Shown in pieces: positions 1 through 5,193 of a DNA stretch of 7,226 nucleotides. Location of the stretch: assembly GCA_020050965.1 (NCBI GenBank), contig JAGVJV010000214.1, forward strand, positions 1 to 7,226, written 5' to 3'. The stretch is from Parachlamydiales bacterium. GTDB lineage: Bacteria; Chlamydiota; Chlamydiia; Chlamydiales; Rhabdochlamydiaceae. Numbering within the stretch: position 1 is the first letter of the stretch; each line of letters opens with the position of its first letter. Position numbers and translations under genes: made by a program. A model generated the notes under the pieces. It was given only the letters and a program-made list of their open reading frames with translations. It did no database searches and was not told the DNA's origin.

Positions 1-1
1 G

Positions 2-286
2 ATGCAAGAAATGTTGTGGAGCAAACATGGTGTTAACTGGAATAATTATCCTAATTTTTTTAAAAGAGGCACCTTCATTGTAAAAAGACGTTTTTCAACA
101 CCATTTACGGCTGAAGAATTAGCAGAGCTTCCTGAAAAACACGCAGCAAGATGTAATCCAAATCTTATTGTTGAAAGAAATCGCTATATAAGGTGCGCCG
201 ATTTGCCCAAATTTTCTACTGTTAAGAATCGCGAAGGCTTTTTATTTTTAGCAGAAGAGCCGGTTGTTGAAGGAAAAAACTCATAG
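2..286 (+). CDS. tRNA-His guanylyltransferase (Thg1-like), C-terminal part, 5' truncated
   Basis: The last 94 residues of a protein that begins outside the window; the first visible ATG is probably just an internal Met. The stretch M-L-W-S-K-H-G-V-N-W-N-N-Y-P followed by F-K-R-G-T resembles the C-terminal domain of Thg1 proteins (human: EILFSEFNINYNN, then a KGT turn), and a later D-L-P-x-F-S-T segment also fits a Thg1C-type tail. Known family role: adding a nucleotide to the 5' end of tRNA in the 3'-5' direction. Eukaryotic Thg1 puts the G-1 on tRNA-His, and bacterial Thg1-like proteins mostly repair 5'-truncated tRNAs. The catalytic carboxylates lie in the N-terminal half, which is not visible, so activity cannot be judged. 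The gene converges with the downstream kinase gene, and their ends overlap by six bases (shared TCATAG). The assignment rests on by-eye motif similarity only; an unrelated conserved hypothetical protein is possible. Confidence 0.6.
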   Translation: MQEMLWSKHGVNWNNYPNFFKRGTFIVKRRFSTPFTAEELAELPEKHAARCNPNLIVERNRYIRCADLPKFSTVKNREGFLFLAEEPVVEGKNS

Positions 287-1165
287 AAAAAATGACTCAA
301 GATACTCGCGATTAAATTGATAAAGCTGTGAACCCTTGCCTTTCCAAGTCCCACGTTTGACGGTGAATCCGATTGCCCCGATCGCTCTACTTAATCGTAA
401 AAGAGGCAGAATGGGGTGGTAATCGGGGATTTTTCTAAAGCTTGCATATCCTTCCAAAAAGGCATTTTTGTAAGCAGAATTATTAGACCATTCTCCAAAT
501 TCCAGAGGGCAAAAGTCTTCCTCAGCAAATCCTCCACGGGCTGAAGACCAGTCGATAATGCCTTGAATCTTTCCATGATCGATGAGGAGGTTGCCTGGTC
601 GAAAATCACGATGAACGATGCAGGGGCCATCTGCAATGCTAAGAGCGTCCACATGTTGGCTGAAATATTGGCGGCACTTTTGGAGAAGGGGGGCAGGAAG
701 ATGGTTTTTACATTCCTCTAGTCCTTCTTCAAATTTCATCGTGAAGGGGACTCGAGGATCAATGCTCATGGAGGCAGGGTTGGTCAAGTCTCCATAGCTC
801 GAAGTTTGCTCGAGATGAATACGAGCCAGGAGGGATCCGGCTTCATAAGCGAGGTTGTCATTGAGATTTTCAGTTTTAAGCAGATCCCCGGGCAAGCATT
901 CCATGAGGATGGCGCCATGTAGATTAGTTTCTGGAGGCAGGAGTTGAATGATGCGGGGAACTGGGAGCTTGCTTGCAAAATGATTCAAGAAATAGGCCTC
1001 GCGCAGATAATCGCCTCTGCGCGCACATATTTTTAAGATAAGTTTTTTCTCATCTTCTAATGTTACTTTAAAGACGGTTGCTACCATCGCATTTTCATGA
1101 TCTACGTAGGAGAAATGGGCCTTTTGCAGGTTGAGCCGGTCCTGATAGGCAGTGAAATTATTCAC
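281..1165 (-). CDS. aminoglycoside phosphotransferase-family (APH/choline kinase fold) small-molecule kinase
   Basis: A 294-residue protein, the normal size for an APH-family kinase. The N-lobe has L-I-L-K-I-C with K45 as the likely ATP-binding lysine and E56 in an R-E-A-Y-F-L helix as its partner. The C-lobe has the Brenner motif H185-R-D187-F-R-P-G-N192, with D187 as catalytic base, and I-I-D205-W-S-S-A as the metal-binding DFG equivalent. All key residues are present, so it is probably active. The substrate cannot be read from sequence; APH-fold enzymes phosphorylate aminoglycosides, macrolides, choline, homoserine, sugars or other hydroxylated small molecules. A resistance role should not be assumed. 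The start is GTG at 1163-1165 and overlaps the tag stop codon in a GTGA 4-base overlap, with only a weak GGTG upstream. This suggests translation by re-initiation after tag. Its 3' end overlaps the convergent Thg1-like gene by six bases. Confidence 0.85.
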   Translation of the reverse strand: MNNFTAYQDRLNLQKAHFSYVDHENAMVATVFKVTLEDEKKLILKICARRGDYLREAYFLNHFASKLPVPRIIQLLPPETNLHGAILMECLPGDLLKTENLNDNLAYEAGSLLARIHLEQTSSYGDLTNPASMSIDPRVPFTMKFEEGLEECKNHLPAPLLQKCRQYFSQHVDALSIADGPCIVHRDFRPGNLLIDHGKIQGIIDWSSARGGFAEEDFCPLEFGEWSNNSAYKNAFLEGYASFRKIPDYHPILPLLRLSRAIGAIGFTVKRGTWKGKGSQLYQFNREYLESFFL

Positions 1166-1728
1166 TTAGCACACCAACAGTCTTCTAGATGATCATCCAC
1201 AAGGCCAACAGCTTGCATGAAGGCATAGATGATGGTGGGGCCTACAAATGTCATCCCTCGTTTTTTAAGGTCCTTCGAGAAGGCGTCACTGATAGGAGTA
1301 GAGGCGGGGAGATCTTTAAGAGACTTTTTGCGTGTTACAATCGGTTTGCCCTTCACAAAGTTCCAGACATAGCTGGAAAATGAACCGAATTCTTTTTGGA
1401 TTTGTAGAAAGACGATCGCATTTTGGCGTGCGGCATAAACTTTTAAACGATTTCGAATGATGCCTGGATTTTTGAGCGCTTTGTTCAATTCTTGGTCGGT
1501 CATTTTGGCCACTTTGCTAGGGTCAAAATGGTGGAATACTTTGCGGTATTCATCTCGTCTTTTAAGAATGGTTTCCCAGCTTAGACCCGCTTGGGCTCCT
1601 TCTAGAATGAGCATCTCAAATAGGTGCCTGTCATCATGGACAGGAATACCCCATTCTTTGTCATGGTATTCTGCGTAGAATTCTTTGCCAGGAGCCGAGC
1701 CGAAGCATCGTTTTTTATTTTCTTTCAT
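1162..1728 (-). CDS. tag: DNA-3-methyladenine glycosylase I (Tag)
   Basis: A 188-residue cytoplasmic base-excision repair enzyme that removes 3-methyladenine from alkylated DNA. It is collinear with E. coli Tag (187 residues) from the N-terminal Cys to the C-terminal metal site. Visible landmarks: C8 and H22 (Y-H-D-K-E-W-G), then H180 and C184 near the end (D-D-H-L-E-D-C). These match the four zinc ligands of E. coli Tag. L-E43-G-A-Q-A-G-L-S-W51 contains the base-binding Glu and Trp, corresponding to E38 and W46. The K-K-R-G-M-x-F-V-G-P-T segment (155-165) is also typical. The usual R-C-x-W start is R-C-F-G here, a small deviation. The ATG at 1726-1728 lacks a clear Shine-Dalgarno sequence. 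It is the first gene of a two-gene unit with the APH-fold kinase (4-base overlap). Identification is firm. Confidence 0.96.
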   Translation of the reverse strand: MKENKKRCFGSAPGKEFYAEYHDKEWGIPVHDDRHLFEMLILEGAQAGLSWETILKRRDEYRKVFHHFDPSKVAKMTDQELNKALKNPGIIRNRLKVYAARQNAIVFLQIQKEFGSFSSYVWNFVKGKPIVTRKKSLKDLPASTPISDAFSKDLKKRGMTFVGPTIIYAFMQAVGLVDDHLEDCWCAK

Positions 1729-1750
1729 GGTTTAGAGGAATTTTACTAGT

Positions 1751-1781
1751 ATTTTACCAGAAGTGTACTTTTCTAGCTCAA
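1751..1781 (-). promoter_or_regulatory. candidate promoter of the tag-kinase pair
   Basis: Reading the minus strand, TTGAGC (1781-1776) is followed after 19 bases by TGG-TAAAAT (1759-1751). This is a good -10 hexamer with an extended TGn element, about 22 bases upstream of the tag ATG. The 19-base spacer is longer than ideal, so the extended -10 would carry most of the strength. Judged by eye only. Confidence 0.3.
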
Positions 1782-1862
1782 CTTTTTAGAGCCAGTCTCC
1801 GAAGCGAATGGAACCAATCTCAATCATGCTGTTCAGCGGTCATGTTAGAATTATTCCTTGAT

Positions 1863-2699
1863 TCAAGATTTGAAGAATTTCAGCAGGTCGGCGTTTATTA
1901 CGTCGGCTTGCGTAGTGATCATTCCATGGGGGTAGTCCTTGTATGTTTTCAGTATGCCATTCTTTAGTAGCTTGGCTGAGAGTGGACCGGAGGCTTGATA
2001 GGGCACGATCTGGTCGTCTTCGCTATGCATGACCAGAACCGGCACTGAGATCTTCTTTAGATCCTCCGTAAAGTCGGTCTGTGAGAACGCGACGATTCCT
2101 TCATAATGGGCCTTGGCTCCGCCCATCATACCCTGGCGCCACCAGTTCAAAATATTGGGCTCAATCGCTTTCACACCAGGACGGTTGAAACCGTAAAAAG
2201 GGCCTGCTGGCAAATCGTAATAGAACTTTGCTCGATTGGAGGAGAGTTGTGCTTGAAGGTCATCGAACACCGATTTGGGCAAGCCAAGCGGATTAGCTGG
2301 GGTCTTAACCATCAGTGGCGGTACGGCACTGATGATCGCTGCCTTCGCGACATTCTTTTCGCCATGCCGGCCGAGGTAACGCACCACCTGGCCGCCGCCG
2401 GTTGAGTGGCCGACGTGAATTGCATCCTTCAGGTTTAGGTGATCTGTAAGAGCCTTTAGATCGTCGGCGTAGTGGTCCATATCATGGCCGCCGTCGGTCT
2501 GAGTCGAACGGCCGTGCCCGCGTCGATCATGGGCGATCACACGGTATCCCTTGCCAAGAAAAAAAAGCATCTGGGCATCCCAATCGTCACCTGTGAGCGG
2601 CCAGCCATGACTAAATACAATGGGCTGTCCTTTGCCCCAGTCTTTGTAATAGATTTCGATGTTGGCTCCGTTTTCCTTTCCTACAGTTATGTATGGCAC
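1863..2699 (-). CDS. alpha/beta hydrolase, non-haem chloroperoxidase / arylesterase type
   Basis: A 278-residue cytoplasmic alpha/beta hydrolase with no signal peptide. Numbered from the chosen GTG start (2697-2699): oxyanion-hole H-G-W-P around 31-34, A-H-D-R-R-G-H-G-R-S at 56-65, nucleophile elbow G97-H-S99-T-G-G, acid in D-D229-Q-I-V-P, and histidine in Y-P-H258-G-M. The Ser-Asp-His triad is complete. The family contains cofactor-free haloperoxidases, esterases and lactonases, and the native substrate here is unknown. Start choice: the reading frame extends nine codons further to a TTG at 2724-2726, but the GTG has a strong GGAGAG five bases upstream and gives an N-terminus M-P-Y-I-T-V as usual for the family. 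The gene overlaps the end of the tandem-GNAT gene by 13 bases, so the two are probably coupled. Codon use and base composition are GC-rich in places (see findings), suggesting a different origin from the AT-rich GNAT gene. Confidence 0.9.
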   Translation of the reverse strand: MPYITVGKENGANIEIYYKDWGKGQPIVFSHGWPLTGDDWDAQMLFFLGKGYRVIAHDRRGHGRSTQTDGGHDMDHYADDLKALTDHLNLKDAIHVGHSTGGGQVVRYLGRHGEKNVAKAAIISAVPPLMVKTPANPLGLPKSVFDDLQAQLSSNRAKFYYDLPAGPFYGFNRPGVKAIEPNILNWWRQGMMGGAKAHYEGIVAFSQTDFTEDLKKISVPVLVMHSEDDQIVPYQASGPLSAKLLKNGILKTYKDYPHGMITTQADVINADLLKFFKS

Positions 2700-3688
2700 G
2701 GTTTCTCTCCATTTACTGCTTTCCAACAGTCAATAACATATAGATTCTTTCTTAGAAATAGTTTTGAATGACCGAGCCAATAATTCTTTAATTCACCGAT
2801 CCGTTCATAACCATTTTTCAAATAAAATTCTTCTGATTGGAAATCAAAAGTATCTACCGCAGAAAACACACACCCATTCTTAATAGCTTCTCGTTCAGCA
2901 GTATTTAACAATTGTGTTCCGTATCCTTGATTTTGAAGATTTTTTTCAACCCACAATATGTCAATGTAGATGGATTCTGTGCCCATAAATGCCTGTATTC
3001 CACCGAATACTTTTCCCAGATCATTTTTCAAAAAAATGGAAAATGCTTTATCTCGCTCACCCAATATATTCTCATTGAATGCAACGATACCTTCTCTTAC
3101 TAAGGCATTGTCAGCTTCGGTTGGCGCATAATCGACGACGACTTTATATACATTTTCTCTACTTTGAATATTCGGACTTCTGCGAGAGGTGAACTTTAAA
3201 ATAATCATAGGATGCGGTGTGGGCTGTGGGATGGTCTTAAGACTTTTCTCAAATTGACCATTTGAATACCCGCTGACAACCTTATCCCAAAATTCTATCG
3301 CTGGTGTATTTTGTGGCATTTGAGAAGTTTCCCATACTCCAGGAAATCGGTTGAAGACTTGCTCTGCTACATAGCGCCCAATGCCTTTCCCTTGAAATTT
3401 GGAAATGATGAAAAATTCCCCAATGTTCCAATCTACATCTGTCGTGCTTCCTTCTTTGTTGATTAATACAAATCCTGCCAATTCCCCATCTACTTTTACT
3501 AAAAATGCGTGTCTGTCAGGCTCTTCGGTATAAGAGCTAAGATCTCTACACTCAAAAAGACCGTTGGAGGGGACTTCCCAATTGGGTAAAAAACCGCAAT
3601 ATCTGGACATCTCATACACGTAAAAACGGCCGAGGTTTTGGATCGTATTCTTGTCTTCCTGAGTAGCTTTTACTAGGGTAATCTTCAT
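2687..3688 (-). CDS. tandem GNAT-family N-acetyltransferase (two acetyltransferase domains)
   Basis: A 333-residue protein from the chosen ATG, with two GNAT domains in one chain. Domain 1 (about 1-165) has the acetyl-CoA motif A as F-F-I-I-S-K-F-Q-G-K-G-I-G (92-104), and D-V-D-W-N-I-G just before it. Domain 2 (about 180-320) has I-L-W-V-E-K-N-L-Q-N-Q-G-Y-G (244-257), followed by the typical E-E-F-Y-L-K-N-G-Y-E-R-I-G (286-298). Both pyrophosphate-binding loops are intact, so both domains may bind acetyl-CoA. The acceptor substrate is unknown; small-molecule or antibiotic-like amines and protein N-termini are all possible. Start: an in-frame ATG at 3716-3718 would add ten residues (MLSAGCYFIS). 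I prefer the ATG at 3686-3688 because it begins directly at the fold and lies six bases behind a candidate -10; neither start has a Shine-Dalgarno site. A roughly 17-residue tail past domain 2 (Y-V-I-D-C-W to the end) overlaps the hydrolase start. Confidence 0.85.
   Translation of the reverse strand: MKITLVKATQEDKNTIQNLGRFYVYEMSRYCGFLPNWEVPSNGLFECRDLSSYTEEPDRHAFLVKVDGELAGFVLINKEGSTTDVDWNIGEFFIISKFQGKGIGRYVAEQVFNRFPGVWETSQMPQNTPAIEFWDKVVSGYSNGQFEKSLKTIPQPTPHPMIILKFTSRRSPNIQSRENVYKVVVDYAPTEADNALVREGIVAFNENILGERDKAFSIFLKNDLGKVFGGIQAFMGTESIYIDILWVEKNLQNQGYGTQLLNTAEREAIKNGCVFSAVDTFDFQSEEFYLKNGYERIGELKNYWLGHSKLFLRKNLYVIDCWKAVNGEKPCHT
2705..2710 (-). promoter_or_regulatory. Shine-Dalgarno site fixing the hydrolase start
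   Basis: GGAGAG on the minus strand, five bases before the GTG at 2697-2699. It lies inside the coding sequence of the upstream GNAT gene (codons for the N-G-E-K part of its tail). It favours the internal GTG over the TTG at 2724-2726 as start of the hydrolase. Confidence 0.65.
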
Positions 3689-3694
3689 AGAAAT

Positions 3695-3723
3695 AAAGTA
3701 GCACCCTGCGCTCAACATTTCAA
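3695..3723 (-). promoter_or_regulatory. candidate promoter for the tandem-GNAT gene
   Basis: On the minus strand TTGAAA (3723-3718) is followed after exactly 17 bases by TACTTT (3700-3695), preceded by TGC as an extended -10. The -10 match is modest. It ends six bases before the ATG at 3688, so a start site at the usual distance would give a nearly leaderless mRNA. This would agree with the missing Shine-Dalgarno site. Inference from by-eye matching. Confidence 0.35.
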
Positions 3724-3729
3724 TTGAAA
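3718..3729. repeat. 12-bp perfect palindrome between divergent genes
   Basis: TTTCAATTGAAA reads the same on both strands. It sits in the gap between the GNAT gene and the ABM monooxygenase gene, and each half supplies a TTGAAA -35-like hexamer for the opposite direction. It could be an operator for a dimeric regulator, or simply two overlapping promoters. Confidence 0.6.
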
Positions 3730-3752
3730 ATGCTATTCTTCATCCTCATACT
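3724..3752 (+). promoter_or_regulatory. candidate promoter for the ABM monooxygenase gene
   Basis: TTGAAA (3724-3729) and, after a 17-base spacer, CATACT (3747-3752), four of six matches to the consensus -10. The ATG follows 21 bases later, leaving room for a short leader with the GGAG ribosome-binding site. It mirrors the minus-strand candidate across the same palindrome. Confidence 0.4.
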
Positions 3753-3762
3753 TATGCTGATA

Positions 3763-3766
3763 GGAG
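3763..3766 (+). promoter_or_regulatory. Shine-Dalgarno site of the ABM gene
   Basis: GGAG seven bases before the ATG at 3774. An in-frame GTG at 3768 is only one base from it and cannot be the start, so the protein begins M-S-G-H-V-F. Confidence 0.65.
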
Positions 3767-3773
3767 TGTGTGT

Positions 3774-4103
3774 ATGTCAGGTCATGTGTTTGTTGTTTCA
3801 GAATGGTTGCCTAAAGAAAATTGTGAAGAGGAACTCTGGGATTTTTTTAAAGGGCTGATGGCTTTAACTAAAAAAAGCGAAAAAGGGTGTATTAGAGCGC
3901 ACGCGACAAGGCAAATTTCTCATCCAGGTTCTCCAGGAAAATCAAAATATAAGATTGTCCTTCTTCAAGAGTATGTAGACATTGGGGCTTTTGATAAGCA
4001 TTGTCAAGCAGACTACGTAAAGAGTGCTTTTAAGAAATACATTGAGGATGAAGAAACTTCTCTAGTTAAAGAATGGACTTGCAGACTTTTTAGCGAAGAA
4101 TGA
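3774..4103 (+). CDS. antibiotic biosynthesis monooxygenase (ABM) domain protein, YgiN-like
   Basis: A 109-residue single-domain protein with the size and layout of the dimeric alpha-beta-barrel ABM family. It has an N-terminal strand H-V-F-V-V-S-E-W (4-11), a helix around 16-35, E-K-G-C-I-R-A-H-A (37-45), then K-Y-K-I-V-L-L-Q-E-Y-V-D (58-69) and the family-typical A-F-D-K-H (72-76) followed by a further helix. Relatives include quinol monooxygenases such as YgiN and small haem- or polyketide-modifying enzymes; many members have no proven substrate. No signal peptide is seen, so it is expected in the cytoplasm. It stands alone on its strand, with its own promoter candidate and ribosome-binding site, and ends in a terminator hairpin. 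A link with quinone or oxidative stress metabolism is possible but not shown by the sequence. Confidence 0.75.
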   Translation: MSGHVFVVSEWLPKENCEEELWDFFKGLMALTKKSEKGCIRAHATRQISHPGSPGKSKYKIVLLQEYVDIGAFDKHCQADYVKSAFKKYIEDEETSLVKEWTCRLFSEE

Positions 4104-4125
4104 GCCTATCCAATGGACAGGCTCA
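4101..4125. terminator. bidirectional terminator hairpin between convergent genes
   Basis: TGAGCCTATCC and GGACAGGCTCA form an 11-base stem with one A-C mismatch and a 3-base AAT loop. The stem begins with the TGA stop codon of the ABM gene. From the other side, the MOMP-like gene stops seven bases away. There is no long U-tract after the stem in either direction, so termination strength is uncertain. Confidence 0.6.
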
Positions 4126-4131
4126 TACTTA

Positions 4132-5175
4132 TTAGAAATCAAACTGTCCTTTTACTGTGATGCCGTGCATGTAGAAATCTCTTACAAGATTACCACCGAA
4201 GGTCACATGAATGAGGTACATGGCAATAAAATAATCGTAAGTGATTGCGAGATCAACATGGTATTTTTGACAGCAAAAATACTTGCCCCAGCCAACTCCA
4301 AATCCCGACTCCAAATAGGTTGGAAAAGCATAAGGTTTTTTTCCTTCGATATAAAAATCCACTTGGAAAGGATTTGCAAAAGGGATGTCTGTTGTGAAAT
4401 TATCCTCGGCATAGCGTTGATAGAGGACGATCATCCCCATTTTCCCCAATGCATAAAAGTCACACCAAAGCAGCCCTTTTGCATCGACACTGAGACTGGG
4501 GCCTATTGCCCAAAATTTAAAGCTATTTCTCTCTCTTCCTATTCCCCCAGCAAGCAGATCGAAATCGATCGCTTGGGTTTGATGAGACCAGATAGCTTTT
4601 AATCCAACCCACGGACTGAGAATAATCCGTTGTCCAAAATAATGGGGGCGTCCAAATGTCAGAGCGGCCATCTGCAGATTAACGCGCCAAGTAGATGTTG
4701 CGCGCGAGGAAAAAGGTTGAGGAGCGGGAGCGCCTTGACTAATCCCTGGAAGGGGAGTGATAAAATCACCGGGATTTGCGGTCTTGCTTGATGTCGTTGC
4801 ATGATTAAACCAAAAATACTCAGCATTGAAAACATAGTTGTCAAAGCTTGGTAATCCGATTCCAACCCCAACTTTAAAACCTGGACGGTATCCAAATCGA
4901 TGAGCAATGACATGCATGTTGACTGTCGTACCAACTACATTATTCTCAATAGCATAGGAATTCAGCTGCTTCTGAGGAGCCCAATAAATAAAATCGGCGG
5001 TGACGCTAATATCTACACACTCAGAAGTATCAAATTGCGCAGGATAAAAATATCCTGGACTAACTTGACCCTCGATAGGATCGCCTGGAATAAGTGGGCA
5101 GCACATCTCTGCATAAGTACAAAGAGGAAGAAACCCTAGGCTGATGGCCAATTTGTAAATTCTGTTATTGATCAT
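4132..5175 (-). CDS. MOMP-like outer-membrane porin (Lpg1974 / Legionella_OMP type), last gene of the array
   Basis: A 347-residue predicted beta-barrel. Signal peptide: basic start (R5, K8), hydrophobic LAISLGFLPL, probable cleavage after T-Y-A22. A short cysteine-bearing N-terminal region (C25, C26) follows, then C53-V-D-I-S-V-T-A-D-F-I-Y-W (strand 1), G95-Y-R-P-G-F-K-V-G-V-G, F111-D-N-Y-V-F-N-A-E-Y, a conserved strand ending at C238, C301-C302-Q-K-Y-H-V-D, and the C-terminal G-Q-F-D-F. The last residue Phe is the usual BAM recognition signal of outer-membrane barrels. Family role: pore-forming major surface protein. The sequence does not show what it transports. The ATG has AGAGG eight bases upstream and follows the preceding paralogue by 18 bases, so it is cotranscribed. 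The hairpin at 4101-4125 lies just beyond its stop. Confidence 0.85.
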   Translation of the reverse strand: MINNRIYKLAISLGFLPLCTYAEMCCPLIPGDPIEGQVSPGYFYPAQFDTSECVDISVTADFIYWAPQKQLNSYAIENNVVGTTVNMHVIAHRFGYRPGFKVGVGIGLPSFDNYVFNAEYFWFNHATTSSKTANPGDFITPLPGISQGAPAPQPFSSRATSTWRVNLQMAALTFGRPHYFGQRIILSPWVGLKAIWSHQTQAIDFDLLAGGIGRERNSFKFWAIGPSLSVDAKGLLWCDFYALGKMGMIVLYQRYAEDNFTTDIPFANPFQVDFYIEGKKPYAFPTYLESGFGVGWGKYFCCQKYHVDLAITYDYFIAMYLIHVTFGGNLVRDFYMHGITVKGQFDF

Positions 5176-5183
5176 GTTTTCTA

Positions 5184-5188
5184 CCTCT
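5184..5188 (-). promoter_or_regulatory. Shine-Dalgarno site of the last MOMP-like gene
   Basis: AGAGG on the minus strand, eight bases before the ATG at 5175, within the 18-base gap between two porin genes. It supports independent initiation inside the operon. Confidence 0.6.
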
Positions 5189-5193
5189 TTATT

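Noticed and set aside
281..1165. Calling the APH-fold kinase an antibiotic-resistance gene
   Set aside because: The catalytic fold is shared by many metabolic kinases, and no residues specific to a known aminoglycoside enzyme were recognised.
1786..1827. A 13-codon minus-strand reading frame, MIEIGSIRFGDWL, in the gap between tag and the hydrolase gene
   Set aside because: It has no convincing ribosome-binding site and is too short to judge. It might be a remnant of a decayed gene, but nothing else supports that.
1789..1847. Weak inverted repeats downstream of the hydrolase gene (GAG...CTC near 1789-1799, and GCTG-TT-CAGC near 1828-1838)
   Set aside because: Stems of three or four pairs or loops of two bases; not a believable terminator. 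I see no clear terminator for the hydrolase gene.
2106..2405. Plus-strand open frame of 99 codons opposite the hydrolase gene
   Set aside because: It lies entirely antisense to a well-supported gene with an intact catalytic triad and shows no family features; such frames are common opposite GC-rich coding DNA.
2697..2726. Nine-codon N-terminal extension of the hydrolase from a TTG at 2724-2726
   Set aside because: The GTG at 2697-2699 has the strong GGAGAG site and gives the usual family N-terminus.
1729..4131. The middle region as a mobile element or genomic island with defined ends
   Set aside because: Base composition varies, but I found no transposase, integrase, tRNA, direct repeats or inverted terminal repeats.
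4165..4602. Plus-strand open frame of 145 codons opposite the last MOMP-like gene
   Set aside because: It is the longest antisense frame here, but its product has no recognisable domain, and the minus-strand gene has a signal peptide, conserved motifs and a family-typical end.
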